NCBI GenBank assembly: GCA_024235595.1
Contig: JACKMC010000001.1
Location: 372,001 to 436,000 of the forward strand
Source: Zoogloeaceae bacterium
Lineage (GTDB): Bacteria; Pseudomonadota; Gammaproteobacteria; Burkholderiales; Rhodocyclaceae
Direction: 5' to 3'
Length of the DNA: 64,000 nt
The translations under genes and the position numbers were made by a program. The notes beneath the pieces are model-generated. The model worked only from the letters and a program-made list of their open reading frames with translations. It made no database searches and was not told the DNA's origin. The first letter of the stretch is position 1. The number at the start of each line of letters is the position of its first letter. This document shows positions 1 through 8,594 of the stretch, in pieces.

Positions 1-100
1 GTGAGCCGCAGTGAGGAGTCAAGGCTGAGGAGTCAGGAGTAGATGTTTGCGGGTGCTCGCGCCCGCTGCGCACCAATCACCAATCACCGCCCCCAAGACC

Positions 101-976
101 ATGCACCGACAACGCTTCTTCACCCTCTCCGCTTCATGTCCCGACCGGGTCGGCATCGTCGCCCGGGTGTCCGGCTTCATCGCCGAGCACCAGGGCTGGA
201 TTCTCGAGACGGCGCTTCATGCCGAACCGCCACGCGAGGGTGAGGCCGTTGGACGCTATTTCATGCGTATCGAGATCCGCGCCGACTCCCTGCCCTTCAT
301 GCTGACCGAGTTCCGTGAACGCTTCGCGCCGCTCGCCGCCGAGCTGGAGCTGGACTGGAAGATCACCGATTCGGCGGTCAAGAAGCGGGTGGTGGTGCTG
401 GTCTCCAAGCAGGAGCATTGTCTCTACGACCTGCTCGCCCGGTGGCAGTCGAAGGAACTCGACATCGAGATCCCCTGCGTGATCTCGAACCACGATACCT
501 TTCGCGGATTCGTGGAGTGGCATGGCATCCCCTTCCATCATGTCCCCGTCAGCGCCGACAACAAGGCGCGTGCCTATGTCGAGGTGCAGCGCATTTTCGA
601 GGAAGTGGGCGGCGACACCATGGTGCTGGCGCGCTACATGCAGATTCTCTCGCCGGAGTTGTGCAAGGCCTACCCGGGACGCATCATCAACATTCATCAC
701 AGCTTCCTGCCCAGCTTCGTCGGTGCCAAGCCGTATCACCAGGCCTGGGCCAAGGGCGTGAAGCTGATCGGCGCTACCTGTCACTACGTGACTGCCGAGC
801 TCGACCAGGGCCCGATCATCGAGCAGGACGTGATCCGCATCGACCACTCGGATGCGGTCGAAGACATGGTCCGCTACGGCAAGGACATCGAGAAAGCCGT
901 GCTCGCGCGTGGCCTGCGCTATCACCTCGAAGACCGGGTGCTGGTGCATGGCAACAAGACGGTGGTGTTCCGCTGA
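101..976 (+). CDS. purU: Formyltetrahydrofolate deformylase PurU
   Basis: Hydrolyses 10-formyl-THF to THF and formate in the cytosol, balancing one-carbon pools and supplying formate for purine synthesis. The 291-residue product has the family's usual length: an N-terminal ACT domain (about residues 5-85) opening with 'CPDRVGIVARVSGFI', then a formyltransferase fold. The catalytic region shows IHHSFLPSF near residues 197-205 and DQGPIIEQD near 235. An in-frame ATG at 47 exists, but the 18 extra residues do not look like PurU and cover AATCACC-type low-complexity DNA, so the ATG at 101 is preferred. The gene stands alone and is convergent with acxR. Family assignment is firm; the exact start is inferred. 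Confidence 0.93.
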   Translation: MHRQRFFTLSASCPDRVGIVARVSGFIAEHQGWILETALHAEPPREGEAVGRYFMRIEIRADSLPFMLTEFRERFAPLAAELELDWKITDSAVKKRVVVLVSKQEHCLYDLLARWQSKELDIEIPCVISNHDTFRGFVEWHGIPFHHVPVSADNKARAYVEVQRIFEEVGGDTMVLARYMQILSPELCKAYPGRIINIHHSFLPSFVGAKPYHQAWAKGVKLIGATCHYVTAELDQGPIIEQDVIRIDHSDAVEDMVRYGKDIEKAVLARGLRYHLEDRVLVHGNKTVVFR

Positions 977-1066
977 GGGGGCGGCACCGCCCGGTTGGCG
1001 GCGAGAGGCCGTCGATCCCCGCCCGGTCGGCCTAGCTGCCGTGCCGTTGTCGCGCAGGGGCGCGAT

Positions 1067-3079
1067 TCAGTGCCTGTGTGCCGCCTTCCCGGCGCGGCCG
1101 CGCAGGCTCGCTAGCTTGACGTAGAGGGTGCTGCGCGAAATGCCGAGGGTCCTGGCCGCCTGCGAGATGTTTCCACCGGCATTGGCTACCGCCGCGAGGA
1201 TGGCCTGCTGTTCGAGATCTTCGAGCCGCGTGGCGCTTGCGCCAGCAGACGGTGAAGCGTCGGCCGCCAGGGGGGCCGACCGGGTGCTCGCAAGCAGCTC
1301 CTCCGGGAGCAGCGAAAAGTCGATCAGCCCGCTGTCGCTGAGCGCGAACACCCCTTCGAACACGTTCTGCAGTTCGCGAACGTTTCCCGGCCAGCGATAG
1401 CGCAGGAAGGCCCGCCGCACCTCGTCGCTGATGGCCTTCGTCGGGCAACCGTACTTCTGCGCCAGGCGCGCGTTCAGGTGATCGATGATGTGCGTGATGT
1501 CGTCGGGGCGCTCGCGTAGCGCCGGAAGGCGAATGCTGGTCACGCACAGGCGGTGGAAGAGGTCCTCGCGGAAGCGCCCCGCCGCCACTTCACCGCGCAG
1601 CTCGCGATTGGTGGCGGCGATGATGCGCACGCTCACCTGCCGCTCGCGGGTATCGCCCATGCGCACCACGATGCCGTCCTGCAGCACGCGCAGCAGGTGG
1701 GGCTGCATGTCGAGCGGCAGTTCGCCGACTTCGTCGAGAAACAGCGTGCCACCGTCAGCCAGCTCGAACTTGCCCGGCAGGCCATGGCGGCGGGCGCCGG
1801 TGAAGGCACCTTCCACATAGCCGAAAAGTTCGCTGGCGAGCAGTTCGCGCGTCAAGGCACCGCAGTTGATGGCGACGAAAGGGGCATCGGGTTTGCCGCC
1901 GGCGCGGTGAATGGCACGGGCGAAGAGCTCCTTGCCGACCCCGGTTTCACCGAGCAGCATGACCGGAAGATCGAGCGGTGCAAGGCGCCGCGCACGGGAC
2001 TTGGCCGCAAACAGCGCTTCGGAGCTGCCGACGATCTCGGCGAAGGGGTCGTCTTCGCGGCCGGTGGCATGCCGTGGTGATTCGCGCACGCCTGCGGCAG
2101 CTGTACTTCTGCCCGCCGCATGCTGCAGCGGAATGACCACCATGCTGCCGAAGCGGCCGTCCGCCGAGCCGATGATCCGTACCCATTCGCTGCGCAGCCA
2201 GCGCGGTGCCCGGATCGCGCGCTCATCTGCGGTCAGCTCGAGGTCCAGCGCTTCGACTCGCTCCTCATTGGTGAACGGAAGCAGGACGCCGTGTTGTTCG
2301 CGCGCCGCCTGCAGGCGGCCGTTGTGCCTGAGCAGCCGGCCGCGGTGGTCGAAGAGCATCACGCAATCGCTGCCGTAGCGCACGAAGCCGTCCATGGAGT
2401 TCTCGAGCAGGCGGGCGTGAAGATCGCGCTCGCGGCTGGCGAGCACCGCCTCGACCTGCCTCGCGGCTGCAATCACCAGGCCGAGGCTGTGGCCGTGGAA
2501 GGTGTCCTTTACGCCCGACACGTCGATCACGCCGAGCAGCGTCGTGCCGGTCGGGTCGAGAATCGGCGCCGCGGCGCAGGTCCAGCGCTTCACGTCCAGG
2601 CAGTAATGTTCGCTGGCGTAGATCTGCACCGGCTCGAGTGCCGCGATCGCGGTGCCGATCGCATTGGTGCCCATCACGCCCTCGTCCCAGCGACCGCCCT
2701 GCGCCAGGTTTACATGCTCGCCCGCGTCGCGGGTGCGCGAGTCGCCGTGCAGGTCGATGATGGTGCCGCCCGGATCGGTGAGCATGATGATGCTGCCGGA
2801 CGCCTGCAGGATCTCCTGCAGACCGATCAGCACCGGGCGCGCCGCTTCCTGCAGTTGCCGATGCTTCTCGCGCAGCAGCCTCACCTTGTCATCGTTCTCC
2901 GCCGGAGCGCTGCTGCGGGTGGGGTCGACGGCCTCCGAGCGGCAGCGCTGCCAGGACTCGAGAACGACCTCACGCACCGATGCTTCCTCGAGCGGATCGT
3001 CGTGGATGAAGCGCTCCCAGGACTCGGCAACCGCATTCTCGTTGCGGGTCTGGGGGATATGTGGGTGATTGGAATGCAT
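1067..3079 (-). CDS. acxR: Sigma-54-dependent activator AcxR (AcoR type) of the acetone carboxylase operon
   Basis: 670-residue bacterial enhancer-binding protein. An N-terminal GAF-type sensing region (about 60-330) precedes an AAA+ domain with Walker A GETGVGKE near residue 378 and the sigma-54-contacting GAFTGA loop near 424. A Fis-type helix-turn-helix with GNISQAARTLGISRSTLY lies at the C-terminus (about 630-665). It is divergent from acxA across 400 bp that hold a -24/-12 promoter and a perfect palindrome, the expected layout for an activator of acxABC. The effector is presumably acetone or a related ketone or alcohol; that is inference from context. AcoR-family proteins activate acetoin, acetone or alcohol operons, so the name depends on the neighbours. 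Confidence 0.85.
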   Translation of the reverse strand: MHSNHPHIPQTRNENAVAESWERFIHDDPLEEASVREVVLESWQRCRSEAVDPTRSSAPAENDDKVRLLREKHRQLQEAARPVLIGLQEILQASGSIIMLTDPGGTIIDLHGDSRTRDAGEHVNLAQGGRWDEGVMGTNAIGTAIAALEPVQIYASEHYCLDVKRWTCAAAPILDPTGTTLLGVIDVSGVKDTFHGHSLGLVIAAARQVEAVLASRERDLHARLLENSMDGFVRYGSDCVMLFDHRGRLLRHNGRLQAAREQHGVLLPFTNEERVEALDLELTADERAIRAPRWLRSEWVRIIGSADGRFGSMVVIPLQHAAGRSTAAAGVRESPRHATGREDDPFAEIVGSSEALFAAKSRARRLAPLDLPVMLLGETGVGKELFARAIHRAGGKPDAPFVAINCGALTRELLASELFGYVEGAFTGARRHGLPGKFELADGGTLFLDEVGELPLDMQPHLLRVLQDGIVVRMGDTRERQVSVRIIAATNRELRGEVAAGRFREDLFHRLCVTSIRLPALRERPDDITHIIDHLNARLAQKYGCPTKAISDEVRRAFLRYRWPGNVRELQNVFEGVFALSDSGLIDFSLLPEELLASTRSAPLAADASPSAGASATRLEDLEQQAILAAVANAGGNISQAARTLGISRSTLYVKLASLRGRAGKAAHRH

Positions 3080-3237
3080 GTCCGGTCTGGTATGGCCCTG
3101 CCGGGATTATGGGAATTCCCAGAGCACGAACGCTAATGCCTTTGCGCCGACCCGTCAACGAAACGCGTTTAAGATCAACGGCTTGTGCGGCGCAGCATAC
3201 GCCTCTGGCGTTGTCTGGAGTCTGGACGGTTGTGTCC

Positions 3238-3260
3238 GGGTGTCCGGAATCCGGACACCC
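3238..3260. promoter_or_regulatory. Putative AcxR upstream activating site (perfect palindrome)
   Basis: Two 10-bp arms, GGGTGTCCGG and CCGGACACCC, flank AAT without mismatch. The site lies about 100 bp upstream of the -24 element of acxA, the usual distance for enhancer-binding proteins. A further TGTCCGG copy overlaps it on the left. Binding by AcxR is inferred from position and symmetry. Confidence 0.6.
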
Positions 3261-3359
3261 TTATCGAGCCCCGGCAAGCGTGCTTGCAGCCCCATAAAAA
3301 ACTTTAAGGCATTGATTCAATTTGTGATTGTCGCCCGATTCGGTGTCGCCGGTGCGAGC

Positions 3360-3374
3360 TGGAACGCCCCTTGC
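3360..3374 (+). promoter_or_regulatory. Sigma-54 promoter of acxABC
   Basis: TGGAACGCCCCTTGC matches the -24/-12 consensus TGGCAC-N5-TTGC with one mismatch and exactly 10 bp between GG and GC. It lies about 105 bp before the acxA start and downstream of the palindromic site, fitting the neighbouring sigma-54 activator gene. Confidence 0.75.
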
Positions 3375-3479
3375 GGTAGATGGCCCGGGGATAACCCGGT
3401 CGCTTGAGACCGCTCGTCGGCCCGCAACTGCGGGGGCAGGCATGGCTCAAGGTCCAACACACCAATGACAGGAGGCGAC

Positions 3480-5627
3480 ATGCAAGTCCAGGACTCAACC
3501 GTACAGGTGATGGGCATCGATGCCGGTGGCACGATGACCGACACCTTCTTCGTTCGCGCCGACGGGCGCTTCGTGGTGGGCAAGGCGCAGAGCAACCCAG
3601 GGGATGAATCCCTGGCGATCTTCAATTCGTCCGAAGATGCGCTGGCCCACTGGAATCGCACCGTGGACGACGTCTATCCGGAGCTGGCGACCTGCGTCTA
3701 TTCCGGTACCGCGATGCTCAACCGCATCCTCATGCGCAAGGGCCTCGACGTGGGGCTGATCTGCAATCGCGGCTTCGAGCAGATCCACTCCATGGGCCGT
3801 GCCCTGCAGAGCTACCTCGGCTACGCGCTGGAAGACCGCATCCACCTCAATACCCACCGCTACGACGAGCCGCTGGTTCCGGTGTCGCGCACCCGCGGCG
3901 TCACCGAGCGTACCGACGTGCAGGGCAAGGTCGTGATCCCGCTGCGCGAAGAAGAAGTGCGTCAGGCGACACGGGAACTCGTGGAGGCCGGCTCGCAGGC
4001 CATCGTGATCTGCCTGCTGCAATCCCACAAGAACGAAGCCAGCGAGCAGCGCGCCCGCGACATCGCCAGGGAAGAGCTGGAGCGGCTCAAGGTGGACATT
4101 CCCGTCTTCGCCTCGGTGGACTACTACCCGTCGCGCAAGGAAAGCCATCGCATGAACACCACCATTCTGGAGGCCTACGGCGCCGAGCCCTCGCGCCAGA
4201 CCCTGAAGAAGGTGAGCGACCGCTTCAAGAAGCATGGCGCGAAGTTCGACCTGCGGGTGATGGCCACGCATGGCGGCACGATCAGCTGGAAGGCCAAGGA
4301 GCTCGCTCGCACCATCGTCTCCGGCCCGATCGGCGGCGTGATCGGCTCCAAGCTGCTGGGCGAGTACCTCGGTGACGAGAACATCGCCTGCTCCGACATC
4401 GGCGGCACCAGCTTCGACGTGGCGCTGATCACCAAGGGCAACTTCGCCATCAAGTCGGACCCCGACATGGCGCGCCTGGTGCTCTCGCTGCCGCTGGTGG
4501 CGATGGACTCGGTGGGCGCCGGCGCGGGCAGCTTCGTGCGCCTCGACCCCTACAGCAAATCGATCAAGCTCGGCCCCGACAGTGCCGGCTATCGCGTCGG
4601 CACCTGCTGGGCCGACAGCGGGCTGGACACGGTGTCGGTGTCCGACTGCCACGTGGTGCTCGGCTACCTCAACCCCGAGAACTTCCTCGGCGGCGCGATC
4701 AAGCTCGACGTGCAGCGCGCCCGCGACCACATCAAGGCGCAGATCGCCGACCCGCTCGGCCTCTCGGTCGAGGATGCGGCGGCCGGCGTGATCGAGCTGC
4801 TCGACCTCACCCTCTCCGAGTACCTGCGCGCCAACATCAGCGCCAAGGGCTACAACCCGGCCGAGTTCACCTGCTTCTCCTACGGTGGTGCCGGGCCGGT
4901 GCATACCTATGGCTACACCGAGGGCGTCGGCTTCAAGGATGTGGTGGTGCCGGCCTGGGCGGCGGGGTTCTCGGCTTTCGGCTGTGCCTGTGCCGATTTC
5001 GAGTACCGCTATGACAAGTCGGTGGACCTTGGCGTCGCGCAGTTCGCCAGCGACGCGGACAAGGCCGCAGCCTGCGCCAGCCTGCAGGAAGCCTGGAGCG
5101 AGCTGGCGGTGAAGGTCATCGAAGAGTTCGTGATCAACGGCTACAAGGCCGAAGACGTGATGCTGATCCCGGGCTACAAGATGCAGTACATGGGCCAGCT
5201 CAACGATCTCGAGATCGTCTCGCCGGTCACCAGCGCCGCCACCGCCGATGACTGGAACAAGATCATCGAGACCTTCGAGAACACCTACGGCCGCGTCTAT
5301 GCCAACTCGGCGCGCTCGCCGGAGCTGGGCTTTTCGATCACCGGCGCGATCCTGCGCGGCATGGTGATGACGCAAAAGCCGGTGCTGCCCGAGGATCCGG
5401 ATGCGGGACTCACCCCGCCGAAGGAAGCCTACCTCGGCACCCGGCCCTTCTATCGCCACAAGAAGTGGGTGGAAGCATCGCTGTGGAAGATGGAGTCGCT
5501 CAAGGCGGGCAACCACATCGTCGGGCCCGCCATCATCGAATCCGACGCCACCACCTTCGTCGTGCCGGACGGTTTCGAGACCACGATCGACAAGCATCGC
5601 CTGTTCCATCTCAAAGAAGTCAAGTGA
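3480..5627 (+). CDS. acxA: Acetone carboxylase beta subunit
   Basis: 715-residue HyuA/oxoprolinase-type subunit of the alpha2beta2gamma2 acetone carboxylase, which uses ATP to phosphorylate acetone and bicarbonate and forms acetoacetate. The N-terminal GIDAGGTMTDTF is the actin-fold phosphate-binding loop of this superfamily; SDIGGTSFDVALI in the middle is the second loop, and the beta-subunit family pattern continues to the end. The start at 3480 is preferred over the in-frame ATG at 3465 because AGGAGG (3470-3475) sits just upstream of it. First gene of acxABC behind a sigma-54 promoter; 11 bases separate it from acxB. Assignment is by family resemblance and operon context. Confidence 0.93.
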   Translation: MQVQDSTVQVMGIDAGGTMTDTFFVRADGRFVVGKAQSNPGDESLAIFNSSEDALAHWNRTVDDVYPELATCVYSGTAMLNRILMRKGLDVGLICNRGFEQIHSMGRALQSYLGYALEDRIHLNTHRYDEPLVPVSRTRGVTERTDVQGKVVIPLREEEVRQATRELVEAGSQAIVICLLQSHKNEASEQRARDIAREELERLKVDIPVFASVDYYPSRKESHRMNTTILEAYGAEPSRQTLKKVSDRFKKHGAKFDLRVMATHGGTISWKAKELARTIVSGPIGGVIGSKLLGEYLGDENIACSDIGGTSFDVALITKGNFAIKSDPDMARLVLSLPLVAMDSVGAGAGSFVRLDPYSKSIKLGPDSAGYRVGTCWADSGLDTVSVSDCHVVLGYLNPENFLGGAIKLDVQRARDHIKAQIADPLGLSVEDAAAGVIELLDLTLSEYLRANISAKGYNPAEFTCFSYGGAGPVHTYGYTEGVGFKDVVVPAWAAGFSAFGCACADFEYRYDKSVDLGVAQFASDADKAAACASLQEAWSELAVKVIEEFVINGYKAEDVMLIPGYKMQYMGQLNDLEIVSPVTSAATADDWNKIIETFENTYGRVYANSARSPELGFSITGAILRGMVMTQKPVLPEDPDAGLTPPKEAYLGTRPFYRHKKWVEASLWKMESLKAGNHIVGPAIIESDATTFVVPDGFETTIDKHRLFHLKEVK

Positions 5628-5638
5628 GGAGACAAGAC

Positions 5639-7964
5639 ATGAACATGATGAGCCACAAGGAAATCGGCATCGGCAACCTGCTCAAGAGCGGCCTGACACT
5701 CAAGCAGAACCGCGATGCCATCATCGCCCGCACCAAGGCAACCGGCTTCTACGATGGCCTCGAGAAGCTGGAGCTGCGCGACAGTGACCCGATCGGTTAC
5801 GAGAAGCTGTTCTCCAAACTGCGCGGTGGCCTGGTGCATGCGCGCGAAACCGCCAAGAAGATCGCCGCCAGCCCGATCGTCGAGCAGGAAGGCGAGCTGT
5901 GCTTCACGCTCTACAACGCCGCCGGCGACTGCATCCTGACCTCGACGGGGATCATCATCCACGTCGGCACCATGGGCGCGGCGATCAAGTACATGATCGA
6001 GAACAACTGGGAAGCCAACCCGACCATCAACCCCGGTGACATGTTCACCACCAACGACTGCGCGATCGGCAATGTGCACCCCTGCGACATCGCCACCATC
6101 GTACCGATCTTCTGGGAAGGCAAGCTGATCGGTTGGGTCGGTGGGGTCACCCACGTGATCGACACCGGCGCGGTCACACCGGGCTCGATGTCCACCGGCC
6201 AGACCCAGCGCTTCGGCGACGGCTACATGGTCACCTGCCGCAAGACCGGGGTGAACGACGAGCCGCTGCGCGACTGGTTGCACGAATCGCGCGCGCGGTG
6301 CGCACGCCCAAGTACTGGATCCTCGACGAGAAGACCCGCATCGCCGGTTGCCACATGATCCGCGAGCTGGTCGAAGAGGTGATCCGCGCGGATGGCCTCG
6401 AGGCCTACGAGAAGTTCTCGCACGAGGTGATCGAGGAGGGGCGCCGCGGCCTCTGATGAGCCGTATCAAGGCGATGACCCTGCCGGGCACGTACCGCAAG
6501 GTGTCCTTCGTCGATGTGCCCTACAAGCATGACGACGTGCAGGTCTCCAACGCCTTCGCGAAGCTCGATTCGATCATGCACTCACCGTGCGAGATGACGA
6601 TCAAGCCGGACGGCAAGTGGCGGCTCGACTTCGAGGGTGCGAGCCGCTGGGGCTGGCATACCTTCAACGCTCACCAGGTGGCCTTCACCTCCGGGATCTG
6701 GGTGATGATGTGCCAGACCCTGGTGCCGACCCAGCGCATCAACGACGGCGCCTACTACGCCACCGAGTTCCACCTGCCCAAGGGCACCTGGTGCAACCCG
6801 GACGACCGCCGCACCGGCCATGCCTACGCCTGGCACTTCCTGGTGTCAGGCTGGGCGGCGCTGTGGCGCGGCCTCGGCCAGTCCTATGTCAGCCGCGGCT
6901 ATCTGGAAGAGGTCAATGCCGGCAACGCCAACACCTCCAACTGGCTGCAGGGCGGCGGCATCAACCAGGACGGCGAGATCCATGCGGTGAACAGCTTCGA
7001 AGCCTCGAGTTGCGGCACCGGCGCTTGCGCGGTCAAGGACGGCCTCAACCACGCCGCCGCGATCTGGAACCCGGAAGGCGACATGGGCGACATCGAGATC
7101 TGGGAAATGGCCGAGCCGCTCCTCTACCTGGGACGCAACGTCAAGGCCAACTCGGGCGGCTACGGCAAGTATCGCGGCGGTTGCGGCTTCGAGACGCTGC
7201 GCATGGTGTGGAACGCCCAGGACTGGACCATGTTCTTCATGGGCAATGGCTTCATGAACAGCGACTGGGGCCTGATGGGCGGCTATCCGTCGGCCACCGG
7301 CTACCGCTTCGAAGCGCACAAGACGGGCTTGAAGGAGCGCATCGCGATCGGCGACTCGCTGCCGCTCGGTGGCGACATCGACCCGACCAACCCGGACTAT
7401 GAGCGTCACCTCGACGCCACCGCCGTGGTCAAGCGCGACAAGCAATGCGTCACCACCGAGGACTGCTACGACAACCACGACCTGTACCTCAACTACCTGC
7501 GTGGCGGCCCGGGTTTCGGCGATCCAATCGACCGCGAGCCCAAGGCCATCGAGAAGGACCTCAACGAGAAATTCCTGCTCCCGGAGTATGCGCAGAAGGT
7601 CTATGGCGCGGTCTTCAGCCAGGATGACAAGGGTGTATTCAGCGTCGACGAGGGCAAGACCAAGGCTCGCCGCGCGGAGATTCGCAAGGAGCGCCTGGCG
7701 CGCGCCCTGCCGACCCGCGAGTGGATGAAGGAAGAGCGTGAACGCGTCCTCAACAAGCACGCCTCGGTGCAGGTCCAGCACATGTTCGCCACCAGCTTCG
7801 CGCTGTCGGAGAAGTTCACCAAGGAGTTCAAGGCCTTCTGGAGCCTGCCGGCCGACTGGCAGCTGCTGGAAGACGAGCTCGGTGTGCCGACCTACGGTTC
7901 CAAGCACCGCATGGATCTTTCGCTGATGCCCGACGTCACCACCGTGGTCCAGGTCGAAGAGTGA
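5639..7964 (+). pseudogene. acxB: Acetone carboxylase alpha subunit, reading frame interrupted by two frameshifts
   Basis: HyuB-type alpha subunit, expected near 770 residues as one chain. The frame opens at ATG 5639 behind AGGAG and runs through NPGDMFTTNDCAIGNVHPCD and TCRKTGVNDEPLRDWLHES. Similarity then jumps frame near 6289-6298, in a run of alternating C and G where one G seems to be missing, continuing as ARAVRTPKYWILDEKTRIAGCH. A second break lies at 6449-6456: the middle frame ends at TGA (6454-6456) and the family sequence resumes as MSRIKAMTLPGTYRKV. Here two extra bases (CT) would explain the shift. Joined, the three segments give about 773 residues with no other damage and unchanged codon usage. 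The cause is either sequencing error or a recent inactivation; the sequence alone cannot decide. Confidence 0.85.
6456..7964 (+). CDS. Downstream open frame of the interrupted acetone carboxylase alpha subunit
   Basis: 502-residue frame holding the C-terminal two thirds of the alpha subunit. Its ATG overlaps the upstream stop as TGATG, an arrangement that permits translational re-initiation, but no Shine-Dalgarno stands out and the first frameshift already breaks the upstream frame. It would lack the N-terminal third of the subunit. Most likely not a true separate gene; listed because it is a long intact frame. Confidence 0.35.
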   Translation: MSRIKAMTLPGTYRKVSFVDVPYKHDDVQVSNAFAKLDSIMHSPCEMTIKPDGKWRLDFEGASRWGWHTFNAHQVAFTSGIWVMMCQTLVPTQRINDGAYYATEFHLPKGTWCNPDDRRTGHAYAWHFLVSGWAALWRGLGQSYVSRGYLEEVNAGNANTSNWLQGGGINQDGEIHAVNSFEASSCGTGACAVKDGLNHAAAIWNPEGDMGDIEIWEMAEPLLYLGRNVKANSGGYGKYRGGCGFETLRMVWNAQDWTMFFMGNGFMNSDWGLMGGYPSATGYRFEAHKTGLKERIAIGDSLPLGGDIDPTNPDYERHLDATAVVKRDKQCVTTEDCYDNHDLYLNYLRGGPGFGDPIDREPKAIEKDLNEKFLLPEYAQKVYGAVFSQDDKGVFSVDEGKTKARRAEIRKERLARALPTREWMKEERERVLNKHASVQVQHMFATSFALSEKFTKEFKAFWSLPADWQLLEDELGVPTYGSKHRMDLSLMPDVTTVVQVEE

Positions 7965-8002
7965 CATCCATCCAATCGATTGGCTGAATCAAGGAGCAAG
8001 AA

Positions 8003-8509
8003 ATGTCTACATACACGAACGAGCAGGTCGCGCATCTGGTCGATGGCTCGCTGGACTGGGAAACCACCTTCCGCATGCTCTCCATGCCCAAGGACAACAG
8101 CCGTTTCCAGCAATACATCGATGCCTTGCAGAAAAAGCTGAGCTACAAGGACCGCATCGTGCTGCCGCTCGGCCCGCACATGAACATCGTGCAGTCGGTG
8201 AGCACCAAGCAGTGGCTGATCAAGTGCGACTGCGGCCACGAGTTCTGCGACTACCGCGAGAACTGGAAGCTGCACGCCGCGATCTATGTGCGCGACACCG
8301 AAGAGGCGATGACCGAGGTGTATCCCAAGCTCATGGCGCCCGATACCCAGTGGCAGGTCTATCGCGAGTACTACTGCCCGACCTGCGGCACGATGCACGA
8401 CGTCGAGGCGCCCACGCCGTGGTATCCGGTGATCCATGACTTCGAGCCGGACATCGAAGCCTTCTACAAGGAATGGGTGAACCTGCCTGTTCCGGAGCGG
8501 GCTGACTGA
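8003..8509 (+). CDS. acxC: Acetone carboxylase gamma subunit
   Basis: 168-residue small subunit, the usual length. Cysteine pairs are visible in KCDCGHEFCDYRENW and YYCPTCGTMHDVEAP, a likely structural metal site. ATG 8003 follows AAGGAGCAAGAA, a clear ribosome binding site. Third gene of acxABC, 38 bases after acxB, followed at once by a strong terminator, so the carboxylase operon ends here. The gamma subunit has no relatives outside this complex, so its presence confirms the acetone/ketone carboxylase assignment of the locus. Confidence 0.93.
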   Translation: MSTYTNEQVAHLVDGSLDWETTFRMLSMPKDNSRFQQYIDALQKKLSYKDRIVLPLGPHMNIVQSVSTKQWLIKCDCGHEFCDYRENWKLHAAIYVRDTEEAMTEVYPKLMAPDTQWQVYREYYCPTCGTMHDVEAPTPWYPVIHDFEPDIEAFYKEWVNLPVPERAD

Positions 8510-8521
8510 GCGTCGCAGCGG

Positions 8522-8554
8522 ACGGGGCGCGGACTTCTCCGCGCCCCGTTTTTT
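8522..8554 (+). terminator. Rho-independent terminator after acxC
   Basis: 12-bp perfect stem (ACGGGGCGCGGA / TCCGCGCCCCGT) with CTTC loop, followed by a run of six T. It separates acxABC from the CoA-transferase gene. Confidence 0.93.
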
Positions 8555-8594
8555 CGTTGTGCACCACAAGAGAACGAATCGGGGATCGAATGAC

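Larger units (their letters stand above)
3080..3464. other. Divergent acxR-acxA intergenic control region
   Basis: No gene is seen in this 385-bp stretch. It holds the palindromic putative AcxR site and the sigma-54 promoter annotated separately, plus extra half-site-like repeats of GTCTGGA and TGTCCGG between 3212 and 3247. A convincing housekeeping promoter for acxR is not obvious. Confidence 0.6.

Noticed and set aside
3495..5609. 704-residue minus-strand frame through acxA
   Set aside because: Shadow of acxA, with His/Asp/Val-rich composition typical of antisense frames and no ribosome binding site.
5639..7964. acxB as a natural two-gene or programmed-frameshift arrangement
   Set aside because: Two shifts in different contexts, neither with a slippery heptamer or stimulatory hairpin, and characterised alpha subunits are single chains.
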